Notes: a model not told the origin generated them from the sequence alone. A stretch of 64,000 nt of DNA from Mycobacterium helveticum (GCF_007714205.1 NZ_VMQU01000010.1:1-64000), one strand, 5' to 3'; shown: positions 26,665-36,454, numbered from the stretch's first letter. Program-made: numbers and translations.

Positions 26665-29049
26665 TCACAGGCCCTTGGGCCGGGTCCCGATCACCCCGTT
26701 GCGTGCCAGGGTCGCCAGTTGTTCGTCGGTCAGCCCGCACCGCTCGCGCAGCACCTCCCCATTGTGCTCACCCAGCCGCGGCGGCGGACGCCGCAGCCAC
26801 CTGTCCTGGCCGGCCAGCAAGGCGAACGGCGGGCAGGGATACAGGGCCCCACCGACGCTCGCGTGCTCGAGCCGCTCGAAGAACCCCCGCGCCAGCAGTT
26901 GCGGATTCTCGGTCACCAACGACGGCGACACCACGGGTGCCGCGGGGATGCCCGCACCGGCCAGCCGCTCCACCGCCGCGTCGCGCGGCTGCCCGGCGAA
27001 CCACGCGGCCAGCCGGCGATCGATGTCGTCGGCGCTCTGGGCCCGGCCCGCGGCCGTGGACAGGGCTTCGTCGCACCAGTGCGGGTGTCCCATCAGGTCG
27101 ATCAGCGCGCGCCACTGCCGGTCGTCGCGCACGGTGACCGCGATCCAATCGTCGTCCGGCCCGGCGCAGCGGTAGACGTTCTGGATCGACCCGCCGTGGC
27201 CGCGGTTGCCCCGCCGGCCCAATGTGACGCCGAAGACCTCGTGTTCGATCGCCTGGATCGCGGTGGCGTTGAGCACCGTTTCGAGCATCGGCAGTTCGAC
27301 CAGCTGGCCCGTGCCCGTCCGCTCGGCGAAGCTCAGCGCGGCCAGCACGGCGAAGGCGGCGTGCACGCCGGCCAGCGGATCACAGGCGCCGCGCGGCGTG
27401 ATCGGGGGCGTCTCGGGCAGTCCGGTCACCCAGGCCAGGCCGGCGATCTGCTCCATGGTCGGGGCGAAGCCGACCCGGTCTCGCCACGGGCCGTCCAGGC
27501 CGAACGCGGGCATCCGGGCGACGACGAGCCGGGGGTTGGCCTGCAGCAGCACCTCGGCGGTGAGGCCGAACTGGTCCATCACCCGCGGCGAGAAGTTCTC
27601 GATCACGACGTCGGCTCCGGCGGCCAGCGCAAGGAACGCCCCACGTCCCTCAGTGGAGCCCAAATCCAGTGTGACCGAACGCTTGTTGGTGTTCATCGCG
27701 TGGAACACCCAGCCGTATTCCCACCAGTCGTCCACGTCGGTGCGCATCCCGCCCGAATACCGGATGCCGTCGGGCCGCTGGATCGACTCCACCTTGACGA
27801 CGTCGGCGCCGAACGCCGCCAGCAGATGGGTGGCGGCGGGACCGGCCCAGAACGCGGTCAGATCCACCACCCGCACCCCCTGCAGCGGCAGGTCCGGCGG
27901 CTGCACCTCCTGCGGATTTTCCCTGGGGGGCCAGGGCGGCCGGCCGTCGTCGGCGCCGGCGGCAGCGGTCGCCCGCGGCGGGGCGGGTGCGCACACCGAC
28001 ATCAGCCATGGCGGGCGGGGCTGGTGAAAACCGGCCGGGTTGGGGACGAAAGCCCCGCGCTCCCGCACGTATTCGGTGTCGCGAATCGTCGAGCCGTTGC
28101 CCAGCGCCGCGATCGGCAGCCGGAACAGCTGCCCGAGCTCGACGACCTCGGCCACGGTCCGTTCGGCCAGCCACGGACCGATCTGTGCGCGGATGAAGTC
28201 GCGGTGTTCCCACCGGCCGATCTGAAAACGCAGCTGCTCGTTCTCCTCGAGCTGCGGACACTCGACCATCGCGGCGAAGTCGAGCCACTGCTGGCCGGTG
28301 ACCATGGTGATCCCGATGTAACCGTCCTTCGCCGGTTCGATCGAGGGCACCTCCAGGGTGCGCCGGATCGGCGGCCTCCGCAGCAGCTGCGAGTGCAACC
28401 ATTCGCTGCTCTGCATCGCCGTCATCGCCTCGAGCATGGACAGGTCGAGGTGTTCACCGGGGCCGCCGCGCTCGACGCGGCGGCGCACGGCCAGCGCACC
28501 GAAGGCGGCGTACACCCCGCCCATGTACTCGCCCAGGTCGCCGCCGATCGAGATGGGCGGCCCGGCGGGGTCGCCGCGAAAGCCGGGCGAACCCGCCCAG
28601 GCCTGCAGCGTCAGTTCGCTGGCGGCGCGGCCGGCGTACGGCCCGCTCCAGCCGAAGTCGGAAATGGTGACGACGACCGCCCTCGGCGAGTCGGCCAGCA
28701 GCCGCCGCGGATCGATCCCCAGCGCCTCGGCGCGCGCCCGGTCGGCGGTGACGACCACGACGTCGGCGGCGGCCAGTTCGGCACGCCAGCGTTCGGAGTC
28801 CGGGGCGAAGGTCAGGCTCTGCTTGCCCGCGTTGAGATAGCTGAACAACGGTGCGTCACCCCCGGCGACCGGTGCGCAGCCGGCGGAGTAGCTCCGCAGC
28901 CAATCCCCTTGTGGCGGCTCGATTTTGCGCACCTGGGCGCCGGCGTCGGTCAGCAGTTTCCCGCAGTAGCCGCCGGCGATCCGGTCGCTGATCTCGACGA
29001 CACGCAACTCGGGCAGCGGTGCCGGGCGGCAGTTGGACCCGCAGCTCAC
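26665..29049 (-). CDS. Tandem-fused class III (CaiB/BaiF) CoA-transferase
   Basis: 794 residues, about twice the usual 400. The first half starts LPELRVVEISDRIAGGYCGK and the second half (from about residue 383) restarts with LQGVRVVDLTAFWAGPAATH; each half shows the family I-E/V-E-P segment and a later LDLSMLEAM or VELPMLETV motif. It therefore looks like two family III CoA-transferase domains on one chain. These enzymes move CoA between carboxylic acids without ATP. The GTG at 29049 is chosen because upstream in-frame codons run through the A/T-rich divergent promoter. The ferredoxin gene follows on the same strand. Confidence 0.85.
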   Translation of the reverse strand: MSCGSNCRPAPLPELRVVEISDRIAGGYCGKLLTDAGAQVRKIEPPQGDWLRSYSAGCAPVAGGDAPLFSYLNAGKQSLTFAPDSERWRAELAAADVVVVTADRARAEALGIDPRRLLADSPRAVVVTISDFGWSGPYAGRAASELTLQAWAGSPGFRGDPAGPPISIGGDLGEYMGGVYAAFGALAVRRRVERGGPGEHLDLSMLEAMTAMQSSEWLHSQLLRRPPIRRTLEVPSIEPAKDGYIGITMVTGQQWLDFAAMVECPQLEENEQLRFQIGRWEHRDFIRAQIGPWLAERTVAEVVELGQLFRLPIAALGNGSTIRDTEYVRERGAFVPNPAGFHQPRPPWLMSVCAPAPPRATAAAGADDGRPPWPPRENPQEVQPPDLPLQGVRVVDLTAFWAGPAATHLLAAFGADVVKVESIQRPDGIRYSGGMRTDVDDWWEYGWVFHAMNTNKRSVTLDLGSTEGRGAFLALAAGADVVIENFSPRVMDQFGLTAEVLLQANPRLVVARMPAFGLDGPWRDRVGFAPTMEQIAGLAWVTGLPETPPITPRGACDPLAGVHAAFAVLAALSFAERTGTGQLVELPMLETVLNATAIQAIEHEVFGVTLGRRGNRGHGGSIQNVYRCAGPDDDWIAVTVRDDRQWRALIDLMGHPHWCDEALSTAAGRAQSADDIDRRLAAWFAGQPRDAAVERLAGAGIPAAPVVSPSLVTENPQLLARGFFERLEHASVGGALYPCPPFALLAGQDRWLRRPPPRLGEHNGEVLRERCGLTDEQLATLARNGVIGTRPKGL

Positions 29050-29070
29050 CCGGCCATTTATACCATTACT

Positions 29071-29081
29071 GCTAAAATAGC
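29071..29081. promoter_or_regulatory. A/T-rich palindromic element in the CoA-transferase/GntR divergent promoter
   Basis: GCTAAAATAGC (arms GCTA/TAGC) lies between the divergent CoA-transferase (start 29049) and GntR-family gene (start 29117). Related sequences occur at 25141-25152, 30694-30704 and 47744-47763. As FadR-type regulators commonly bind their own promoter, this is a candidate operator of the adjacent regulator. Confidence 0.45.
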
Positions 29082-29116
29082 TAAGCCTGTGGAGTGGATT
29101 TGGTTGCGAGGATCGG

Positions 29117-29950
29117 ATGACCGCCTTGGGAGTTGCACCTGCCGCCGGCCGCCGGCTGTCGGCGCCGCGGATCGCCGAGATCGTAGCCGACGAGTTGCGT
29201 CGCCAGATCGTCGACGGCGAGCTTGCCGACGGCGATCTGCTGCCGCGCCAAGAGGTGCTCGTCGAACAGTTCAACGTCAGCCTGGTGTCGCTGCGGGAAG
29301 CGCTGCGGATCCTGGAAACCGAAGGGCTGGTCTCGGTGCGGCGCGGCAACAGGGGCGGCGCCGTCGTGCATGCCCCCGCGAAAACCAGCGCGGCCTACAT
29401 GCTGGGCCTGCTGCTGCAGAGCGAGTCCGTCGAGGTCGCCGACCTGGGCATGGCGCTGCAGGAGCTCGAGCCGGCCTGCGCCGCCCTGGCGGCCCAGCGG
29501 CCGGACCGGGCCGACACCTTGGTTCCCGACCTCAAGCAGGTCAACGATGCCATGGCCGAGCACCTCGACGACGGTCGGCGGTTCACCGAAATCGGCCGCC
29601 AGTTCCATGATCTCATCGTCCGCGGCTGCGGGAATCACACCATCATCGCGGTCGTGGGCAGCCTGGAGACGCTGTGGACCGGCCACGAACGACAGTGGGC
29701 CGACGAGAGCGCAGCGCGGGGCACCTACCCCTCGTTGGCCAAGCGCCGCGCGGTGCTGGGCACCCACGTCAAGCTGGCCGAGACGATCGCCGAGGGCGAC
29801 GTCGACCGGGCCCGCCGGATCGCGGGCCGCCACCTCGCCGACACCCAGACCTACGTGCTGTCCGGGCGGCCGCGGCAGCGCATCTACGCGCTGTCCCCGC
29901 AGGCTTTTCCACGCTCGCGGTCGCGTCAGCGGGACGTGCGGCGTTCTTGA
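29117..29950 (+). CDS. FadR/GntR-family transcriptional regulator
   Basis: 277 residues. An N-terminal winged helix (about 15-85, with IVDGELADGDLLPRQE and SLREALRILETEGLV) precedes an all-helical FCD-type ligand domain (about 105-245). Members of this family sense acyl-CoA or organic acids and usually repress adjacent catabolic genes. It is divergent from the CoA-transferase gene and 11 bases from the following SDR gene, so it probably regulates this cluster and itself. Confidence 0.9.
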   Translation: MTALGVAPAAGRRLSAPRIAEIVADELRRQIVDGELADGDLLPRQEVLVEQFNVSLVSLREALRILETEGLVSVRRGNRGGAVVHAPAKTSAAYMLGLLLQSESVEVADLGMALQELEPACAALAAQRPDRADTLVPDLKQVNDAMAEHLDDGRRFTEIGRQFHDLIVRGCGNHTIIAVVGSLETLWTGHERQWADESAARGTYPSLAKRRAVLGTHVKLAETIAEGDVDRARRIAGRHLADTQTYVLSGRPRQRIYALSPQAFPRSRSRQRDVRRS

Positions 29951-29961
29951 AGGGCGGACCC

Positions 29962-30690
29962 GTGCGAACGGCGTTGGTGACCGGCGGCAGCGGCGGGATC
30001 GGCAAGGAGTGCGGGCGCAGGCTGCGCGAGCTCGGCTACGACGTCGTGCTGGTGGCGCGGCGCGAGGCCCCGCTGCGGACGGCCGCCGCGGAGATCGGTG
30101 CGCGACACATCATGGCGGACGCCTCGGACGCTGACGGATTCGCTTCCGCGATAAGCGTTTTGAACTCGATCCACCTCGTGGTCCACGCGGCGGGCACCCT
30201 GGGCGGGACCTACGCGCGCAAGCAGACATTCGCACAGTGGCGCGACATCATGTCGGCGAACCTGGACTCGTGCTTCGTGGTGACCGCCGCGGTCCTGCCC
30301 CGGATGCGCGCCGGTTCGCGGCTGGTGTTCGTCTCGTCGTCGGCGGCGCACGAGCCGATGCCGGGCCGCACCGCCTACTCGGCGTCGAAGGCCGGCGTGA
30401 ACGCGTTCGCCCGGGCCCTGGCGCTCGAAGTCGACCGTGACGGCATCGGCGTCCACCTCGTCACGCCGGGTCCGGTGGAAACCGAGATGCTCCAGGACGT
30501 TCCGTTCGAGATGCACGCGATCCAGGCGTCCGACGTCGCGGCGGCGGTCGCCTGGCTCGACACCGTCGGCCCGTCGGTCGACCTGCCGGAGATCCGGCTC
30601 GCCGCAGTGCGGCGCGGCCCCTTCGCGCGACCGCCCGTCGTCCCCACCGAGGCCCGGAGGCGCGCGAGAGCGGCAGACCCGTCGCCTTAG
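29962..30690 (+). CDS. Short-chain dehydrogenase/reductase
   Basis: 242 residues. The cofactor motif TGGSGGIG is at the N-terminus, HAAG corresponds to the NNAG segment, and the catalytic Ser and YSASK are present (VSSSAAHEPMPGRTAYSASK). It is a classical NAD(P)-dependent alcohol dehydrogenase/ketoreductase. The GTG at 29962 fits the Rossmann start; a TTG at 29947 overlapping the regulator stop is an alternative. Follows the GntR gene in the same direction. Its C-terminus is longer and more basic than usual. Confidence 0.83.
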   Translation: MRTALVTGGSGGIGKECGRRLRELGYDVVLVARREAPLRTAAAEIGARHIMADASDADGFASAISVLNSIHLVVHAAGTLGGTYARKQTFAQWRDIMSANLDSCFVVTAAVLPRMRAGSRLVFVSSSAAHEPMPGRTAYSASKAGVNAFARALALEVDRDGIGVHLVTPGPVETEMLQDVPFEMHAIQASDVAAAVAWLDTVGPSVDLPEIRLAAVRRGPFARPPVVPTEARRRARAADPSP

Positions 30691-30693
30691 ATT

Positions 30694-30704
30694 GCTATCT
30701 TTAG
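30694..30704. promoter_or_regulatory. A/T-rich element before the fadE operon
   Basis: The sequence reads GCTATCTTTAG on the plus strand (CTAAAGATAGC on the other), lying in the 29-base gap between the SDR stop (30690) and the first FadE ATG (30720). It matches the element at 29071-29081 in 9 of 11 positions, suggesting a common regulator or promoter. Confidence 0.4.
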
Positions 30705-30719
30705 TAAGTTAGAGGTCTT

Positions 30720-31781
30720 ATGGACGTCGGCCTGAACTCGGACCAGCTGTCGCTGCGCGACGCCGTGCGCGACATCCTGCGCACCGAGTGCCCACCCGAC
30801 GCCGTCCGCCGGGTCCTGACGGACCCCGACCGCTGGCGCAGCCTGTGGAAGACGGTCGTCGGCCTGGGCTGGACCGAGTTGGCGGCCGGCGCCGGCGACT
30901 ACGGCCCCGTCGAGTTGGCGGTGGTCCTCGAGGAATGCGGCGCCGCGATCGCGCCGATCCCGTTGCTGAGCAGCGTCGGTCTGGCCGCGGGCGCGCTGCG
31001 GGCCACCGGCCTCGACGCCGTGCTCGCCGAGATCGCCGCCGGCACCGCCGCGACCCTGGCGGTCCACTCCCCCGGCGCGCGGCTGCCCGGGGCCCCGATG
31101 GTGCTGCACCAGGGCCGCCTGCGCGGACGCGCGGTCGCGGTCCCCAACCTGCCGCGGGCCGAGTTGCTCGTCACGCTGGCCGCTTGCGAAGGCCGGTTCG
31201 TGGCGGCGGTGGCACGCTGCGGTGACGGGGTGACCGTGCAGGTCGGCGAGTCCACCGATCCCGTGCAGCCGGTCGCCGACGTCGAAGTCGACGTCGAGCC
31301 GCTGGCCACCGCGCCCGTCCACGTCGAATCGGCGCTGGCGACACCGCTGTTGGCCGCGGCCGCCGACCTGGTCGGGGTGGCGGGCGCCGCGTTGCACCGC
31401 GCCGTCGGGCACGCGAAGACGCGCCGCCAGTTCGGCGCGCCGATCGGCGCGTTCCAGGGGATCAAGCACGCGCTGGCCGACAACTACGTCGCCGTCGAGC
31501 GGGCCCGCAGCCTGACCTACGCGGCGGCGGCCCGGCTGGCAGACCCGAACACCGCACCCGCGGATGCCTGGACCGCCACGGCGCTGGCCAAGGCGGCTGC
31601 CGGCGACGCGGCGGCGCGCTGTGCGCGCACCGCGGTCCAGGTGCACGGCGCCCTGGGACAGACCTGGGAACACGACATCCACCTCTACGTTCGGCACGCC
31701 TGGCAGGGCGCCGCGCTGCTCGGCGACAGTCGCGCCCTGTACCACGAGGTGGGCCGCCGTTTCGCGGGAGGCGCGAAATGA
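30720..31781 (+). CDS. Acyl-CoA dehydrogenase subunit (FadE)
   Basis: 353 residues with a divergent N-terminal half and a typical C-terminal ACAD helical domain (KTRRQFGAPIGAFQGIKHALAD, then VQVHGALGQTWEHDIHLYVR). The short, divergent form next to a second FadE with a four-base overlap is characteristic of mycobacterial heteromeric (alpha2beta2) acyl-CoA dehydrogenases that handle bulky side chains such as those of sterols. It would pair with the following gene. First gene of a five-gene operon. Confidence 0.88.
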   Translation: MDVGLNSDQLSLRDAVRDILRTECPPDAVRRVLTDPDRWRSLWKTVVGLGWTELAAGAGDYGPVELAVVLEECGAAIAPIPLLSSVGLAAGALRATGLDAVLAEIAAGTAATLAVHSPGARLPGAPMVLHQGRLRGRAVAVPNLPRAELLVTLAACEGRFVAAVARCGDGVTVQVGESTDPVQPVADVEVDVEPLATAPVHVESALATPLLAAAADLVGVAGAALHRAVGHAKTRRQFGAPIGAFQGIKHALADNYVAVERARSLTYAAAARLADPNTAPADAWTATALAKAAAGDAAARCARTAVQVHGALGQTWEHDIHLYVRHAWQGAALLGDSRALYHEVGRRFAGGAK

Positions 31782-32872
31782 GCTCTGTGGTAGAGGAATT
31801 CGGCGGCTGGTTGACGGATTTTCTGCCCGGCGACTACTACGAGAACTACCGCACCTACCGCTGGGATCTGGCGCTGCGTCGTGACTACCAGCGGGCCGCC
31901 TACGAGGCCGGATGGCTACAACCCACCTGGCCGCGCGAGCACGGCGGCCGTTTGTTGGGTCTGCGCGATGCGATGGAAGTCCGCCTCGAGGCGGCCCTGC
32001 GGTCGGCACCCAAGCTGCCCAACATCGCCGGGCCCAACGTCGCCGCGCCCGGCATTCGTTGGTTCGGCACCGCCGAACAGGTCGACCGACTGCTGGTTCC
32101 CCTGCTGCGCGGCGACGAATGGTGGGCACTGGGCATGTCCGAGCCGGAGGCCGGATCCGACTTCGCCGGGCTGCGCACGCGGGCCGAGCGGGACGGGGAC
32201 GTGTTCCGGGTCACCGGTCACAAGATCTGGACCACGCAGGCGCACCAGTCATACTGGTGCACCCTCTACGTGCGCACCGACCCCGAAGCGCCCAAACACC
32301 GCGGCATTTCCTGCCTGATCCTCGACCTGCACTCCCCCGGGGTGCGAATCGAGCCCATCCGGATGGCGTCGATCTCCGACGAGACGTTCTGCGAGGTGTT
32401 CCTCGACGACGTCGAGGTGCCGGCCACGAACCTGCTGGGGCCGCTACACGGCGGGTGGAACGTCGCGATGTCGTCGTTACACCATGAGCGGCAGATGATC
32501 TGGATCATGAACTGGGTCGAGATCCAGCGCGGGCTCGAGGCGGCGCGGGGCGCCCGCGACCCGGACGTCTACGCCGAACTCGGTTCGTTGCTCGCCGACG
32601 CCGAGGCGCTGCGCGCCACCGGATACCGCGCCCTGAACAACGAGCTGGCCGGGCGCCCCAGCCCCGAGGCCGACATTTCCAAGCTGCTCGGATCCGTGAC
32701 CCTGCAGCGGGTGTGGGAACTGGCCGCCGCCGCCCGCGGGCCCGGCTCGGCCGAGGATCCCGATCTGCTGTTCGAGCGCCAGGACGCGCTGGCCGCAACC
32801 ATCTACGGCGGAACGTCGGAGATCCAGCGCAACATCATCGCCGAGCGGCTGCTCGGATTGCCGAAGGGATGA
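31778..32872 (+). CDS. Acyl-CoA dehydrogenase subunit (FadE)
   Basis: 364 residues with full ACAD layout: N-terminal helices, middle beta domain (GMSEPEAGSDFAGLRTRA, ITxK-like GHKIWTTQAH), and a C-terminal domain ending YGGTSEIQRNIIAERLLGLPKG, which contains FAD-contact residues. It overlaps the previous FadE by ATGA and the next by ATGA. Expected to form a heterotetramer with the preceding subunit and oxidise an acyl-CoA to the enoyl-CoA. Confidence 0.9.
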   Translation: MSSVVEEFGGWLTDFLPGDYYENYRTYRWDLALRRDYQRAAYEAGWLQPTWPREHGGRLLGLRDAMEVRLEAALRSAPKLPNIAGPNVAAPGIRWFGTAEQVDRLLVPLLRGDEWWALGMSEPEAGSDFAGLRTRAERDGDVFRVTGHKIWTTQAHQSYWCTLYVRTDPEAPKHRGISCLILDLHSPGVRIEPIRMASISDETFCEVFLDDVEVPATNLLGPLHGGWNVAMSSLHHERQMIWIMNWVEIQRGLEAARGARDPDVYAELGSLLADAEALRATGYRALNNELAGRPSPEADISKLLGSVTLQRVWELAAAARGPGSAEDPDLLFERQDALAATIYGGTSEIQRNIIAERLLGLPKG

Positions 32873-34026
32873 CGACGATGGACTACGACCTCGGCGACGA
32901 CGCCGAGCAACTCCGAACCCGGTTGCGCGGGCTGATATCCGACCACATCCCGGCGGACTTTTTGGGGGCGTGCACCGACGACCCGCAGGATCTGGCCACC
33001 ACGGAGACGTTCTGCAAGCTGCTGGCCGCCGAAGGGCTGCTGGCCCTTGCCTGGCCGAAAGAGCATGGTGGCGGAGGCGGTTCGGTCTGGCAGCAGACGG
33101 TGTTGCGTGAGGAGATGTGGGCCCGACACGAACCGCGTGGCCCGCAGTACATGGGCATCAACTGGGTCGGCCCGGCCCTGATGCGGTACGGCACGGCCGA
33201 GCAGAAGGCCAAGCACCTGCCGGCCATCGCGTCCGGCGACGTGATCTGGTGTCAGGGTTTTTCCGAGCCGGAGGCCGGATCGGACCTCGCGTCGCTGCGC
33301 ACCCGCGCCGTACCCGACGGGGACGGCTGGCGAATCACCGGCCAGAAGGTCTGGACGTCGTACGCGCAGATGGCGTCCTGGTGCGTGCTGGCCGCCTGCA
33401 CTCACCCCGACGCCCCGAAGCCCAAGCGGCTCAGCCTCTTTCTGATCCCGATGGACCGGCCCGGCTTCACCGTCCGCCCGATCCCCTCGATGCTGGGACC
33501 TCACCACCTCAACGAGATGTTCCTCGACGACGTCGCGGCCTATCCCGAGGACGTCCTCGGCGAGCCCGGCGACGGCTGGCGGGTGATGCGCGAAGCGCTG
33601 GCATTCGAGCGGGTCGGCATCGCGCGGTATGCGCGCTGCGAGTCGCTGCTCGACCGCCTGCGCACCCAACTCGGCGACGCGTGGGACACGCTGCCCGAGG
33701 CGATCCGCGTCCGCTGGGTACGGGCGCTGGTCGACCTGCGGGTGGCCAGGCTGCTGGCCTACCGGGCCGTGTCGCTGCAGGACGACCCGGCGGCCGGCGC
33801 GGCGGCCAGTGCCGCGCGCATCGCCACCACGACCTGCGACCAGCAGGTCGCCGAGCTGCTTTTCGACGCGCTCGGCCCGACGGCGCTGGACAGCGGCCCC
33901 TCGGCTCCGCTGCACGGGGCCGTCGAAGACCACTGGCGCTACGCGCAGGCGGCCACCGTGGCGTCGGGAACCATCGAAGTCCAGCGGATGCTGGTAGCCC
34001 GGGAAGTGTTGGGAGAACATCGGTGA
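32869..34026 (+). CDS. Acyl-CoA dehydrogenase subunit (FadE)
   Basis: 385 residues. Standard ACAD motifs are seen (GFSEPEAGSDLASLRTRA, ITGQKVWTSYAQ, ASGTIEVQRMLVAREVLG). The first ATG at 32869 overlaps the upstream stop in ATGA; the AAGGG at 32864-32868 is better spaced for the second in-frame ATG at 32878, so the true start could be either. It probably pairs with the following short subunit. Confidence 0.9.
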   Translation: MTTMDYDLGDDAEQLRTRLRGLISDHIPADFLGACTDDPQDLATTETFCKLLAAEGLLALAWPKEHGGGGGSVWQQTVLREEMWARHEPRGPQYMGINWVGPALMRYGTAEQKAKHLPAIASGDVIWCQGFSEPEAGSDLASLRTRAVPDGDGWRITGQKVWTSYAQMASWCVLAACTHPDAPKPKRLSLFLIPMDRPGFTVRPIPSMLGPHHLNEMFLDDVAAYPEDVLGEPGDGWRVMREALAFERVGIARYARCESLLDRLRTQLGDAWDTLPEAIRVRWVRALVDLRVARLLAYRAVSLQDDPAAGAAASAARIATTTCDQQVAELLFDALGPTALDSGPSAPLHGAVEDHWRYAQAATVASGTIEVQRMLVAREVLGEHR

Positions 34027-34958
34027 AAACCGCTCTGCCACAAGATATCGGCGACTTCGCCGCGGTCGCCGCCAAGCGGCTGGGCCGGCTGGGCGGACCG
34101 CCGGCCGCGCTGCGCGCCGAGACCGATCAGAGCGTCCGGGACGCGGCGCGCGTGGCGCTGACCGAGGTCGGCGCCTTCGACCTCGACGTGCGGTCGTCAT
34201 CCGACGACCTGCTGGCCGCCGCCGTGCTGTGCCGCGCCGCCGGCGCGGCGGCCCTGCCCTACCCCGTCGTCGAAGAACTGCTCGCGCTGGACGGCGCGCG
34301 GCTGGCCCTGGTCAATCCGGAAGCGCCCCGCATCGACCACGGCGACCTGCCCGGCGCCTGGATCGCCGCGGACCTCGACGGCAACCCCTACCGCCTCCGG
34401 CCGGGGGCGCGCACGAACGCCAAGCTGGGGCCGTTCCTGGTGCCGGCCTTACTCGACGCATCCGATGGCGCGGTGCCGGCGACCGACGTCAACCTTCATC
34501 TCGTGCTGGGGTCGTGGCGGATTCTGGGAGCGCTGCAGCAGGCGCTGCACATCGTGACCGAACACGTCCGCGCCCGGGTCCAGTTCGGCAAGCCGTTGGC
34601 GGACTTCCAGGCGGTCAGGTTCGCCGTCGCGGACGCCTCGGTCGCGGTACGCGGGCTCGAGGAGCTCGCGAAATACACGGTGTCGCGCGCCGAAAGTCTT
34701 TCGCCGCCAGCGTGTTCGGCCGACGCACTGGTGCTGCGGCTCAAGGCCGCCGACACCGCGCGGCAGGTACTGCGCACCGCGCACCAGTTGCTCGGCGCTC
34801 TGGGCTTCTGCGACGAGTCCGACATCAGCGTGCTCGACCGGCACACCCAACCGCTGATCCGGCTGCCGCTGGGCGCCGAGGCGCTGGCGCTGCGCCTGAT
34901 CCCCGACGTTCGCGACGGCCACCTCGAGACCCTGTTCACCGGGGCGGTGACGGCATGA
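34023..34958 (+). CDS. Acyl-CoA dehydrogenase subunit, short divergent form (FadE)
   Basis: 311 residues, shorter than a canonical ACAD. The N-terminal half is weakly conserved, while the C-terminal half (VRARVQFGKPLADFQAVRFAVAD, then TAHQLLGALGFCDESDISVLDRH) is clearly ACAD. This is the usual form of the non-catalytic or accessory chain of a heteromeric FadE pair, here with the preceding gene. GTG start overlaps the upstream stop as GTGA, and its own stop overlaps the next gene as ATGA. Confidence 0.85.
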   Translation: MKTALPQDIGDFAAVAAKRLGRLGGPPAALRAETDQSVRDAARVALTEVGAFDLDVRSSSDDLLAAAVLCRAAGAAALPYPVVEELLALDGARLALVNPEAPRIDHGDLPGAWIAADLDGNPYRLRPGARTNAKLGPFLVPALLDASDGAVPATDVNLHLVLGSWRILGALQQALHIVTEHVRARVQFGKPLADFQAVRFAVADASVAVRGLEELAKYTVSRAESLSPPACSADALVLRLKAADTARQVLRTAHQLLGALGFCDESDISVLDRHTQPLIRLPLGAEALALRLIPDVRDGHLETLFTGAVTA

Positions 34959-36454
34959 GCACCGAACAGGTCGCGGCCCGGACGCCCGAGCACCCGCCGG
35001 CGGAGGGCATCCCCTTCGGCGTCAGGCTGACCCAGCTTGCCGAACAACGCACCGATGACACGGCCGTGACGGTAGTCGCGTTGGACGGCACCGCGCAGTC
35101 GCTGACCTTCGGCGAGCTCGACGCCCGCGCCAACCAATGGGGCCGCGCCCTGGCCGCCGCCGGCGCGGAGACGGGATCCTTCGTCGCACTGGCGATCCCG
35201 AACTCGCTGCATTTGGTGCTGGCCACAATGGGCTGCTGGAAAATCGGTGCGGTCCCCATCCCCATGCACTGGGATCTGCCCGAATGGGAACGGGAGCGGG
35301 TGCGGGCGGTGATCGGGCCCGCCGTGGTCGTCGACGACACGAGCCGGTGGGTGCTCGAGGCGCAAGCGGCGGGTGAGTCCGAAAGTCCGCTGCCCGCCGC
35401 CGTTTCCCCCACCGCCAACGGAATCTGCAGCAGCGGTTCCACCGGCGTGCCGAAGGTGATCCTCAACCTGGCGCCGTCGCTGTGGACGCCCCAGCACGGC
35501 GAACCGTTCCTGTCGAACTGGACGCCGGTGGCCCAGCCGCAGACGGTCATGGTGCCCGCGCCCATGTATCACACCAACGGCTTTGCGACCTTCCTCATGC
35601 TGCTGGCCGGCGACCACCTGGTGATCCTGGAAAAATTCGACGCCGCATTGGTCGTCGATGTGATCGAACGCTTCCGGGTCAGCAACTTCACGGCGACGCC
35701 CACGATGCTGGCCCGCATCGCGGCCCTGCCCGACGTCCGGCGACGGGACTTCTCCAGCGTCGTCTTCGTCCTGCAGGGCGCCGCCGTGATGCCCCCGTCG
35801 CTGATGCACACGTGGTTCGAGCTGCTGGGCCCGGAGCGGTTCGTGACGGCCTACGGCATGACCGAGAACCTCGGGCTCACGGCGCTGCGCGGCGACGAAT
35901 GGCTGGCCCATCCGGGCAGCGTCGGCCGCGGCTTCCGGGACACCGAAATCCGCATCGTGGACGCCGCGGGCACACCGCTCGGCCCCGGCGAACACGGCGA
36001 CGTGTACCTGCGCGCCCCGATGAGCGCGGGCTACCGCTACCTGGGCGGGGCGCCGCCGCTGCCGTCGACCGACGACGGTTTCCGCTCCGCCGGCGACATC
36101 GGATACCTCGACGAGGACGGCTATCTCTACATCGTCGACCGCCGCGTCGACATGATCGTCACCGGCGGCGCCAATGTCTTTCCCGCAGAGGTCGAGTCGG
36201 CGCTCGCGGGCCACCCCGGCATCGCCGACGTCGTGGTCATCGGGCTCGCCGACCCGCAGTGGGGACGCCGCGTGCACGCGGTGGTGCAGCCGGCCGACCG
36301 CGCGCCGCTGACCGCGCAGCAGGTGATCGAGTACGCCAAGAGCCGGCTGGCCCACTACAAGGCGCCCAAGACCGTCGAGTTCGTCGACGCGATCCCGCGC
36401 ACCGCGGCCACGAAGGTGAACCGCTCGGCGATGATCGCGGCCCGGGGCGGGTAG
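34955..36454 (+). CDS. Acyl-CoA synthetase (FadD-like)
   Basis: 499 residues, ANL superfamily. Motifs are CSSGSTGVPKV, YGMTENLG, SAGDIGYLDEDGY, the DRRVDMIVTGGANVFPAEVE hinge region and the C-terminal catalytic lysine in AATKVNRSAM. It activates a carboxylic acid with ATP and CoA, supplying substrate to the FadE pairs encoded just upstream. Last gene of an operon in which all five genes overlap by four bases. Confidence 0.92.
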   Translation: MSTEQVAARTPEHPPAEGIPFGVRLTQLAEQRTDDTAVTVVALDGTAQSLTFGELDARANQWGRALAAAGAETGSFVALAIPNSLHLVLATMGCWKIGAVPIPMHWDLPEWERERVRAVIGPAVVVDDTSRWVLEAQAAGESESPLPAAVSPTANGICSSGSTGVPKVILNLAPSLWTPQHGEPFLSNWTPVAQPQTVMVPAPMYHTNGFATFLMLLAGDHLVILEKFDAALVVDVIERFRVSNFTATPTMLARIAALPDVRRRDFSSVVFVLQGAAVMPPSLMHTWFELLGPERFVTAYGMTENLGLTALRGDEWLAHPGSVGRGFRDTEIRIVDAAGTPLGPGEHGDVYLRAPMSAGYRYLGGAPPLPSTDDGFRSAGDIGYLDEDGYLYIVDRRVDMIVTGGANVFPAEVESALAGHPGIADVVVIGLADPQWGRRVHAVVQPADRAPLTAQQVIEYAKSRLAHYKAPKTVEFVDAIPRTAATKVNRSAMIAARGG

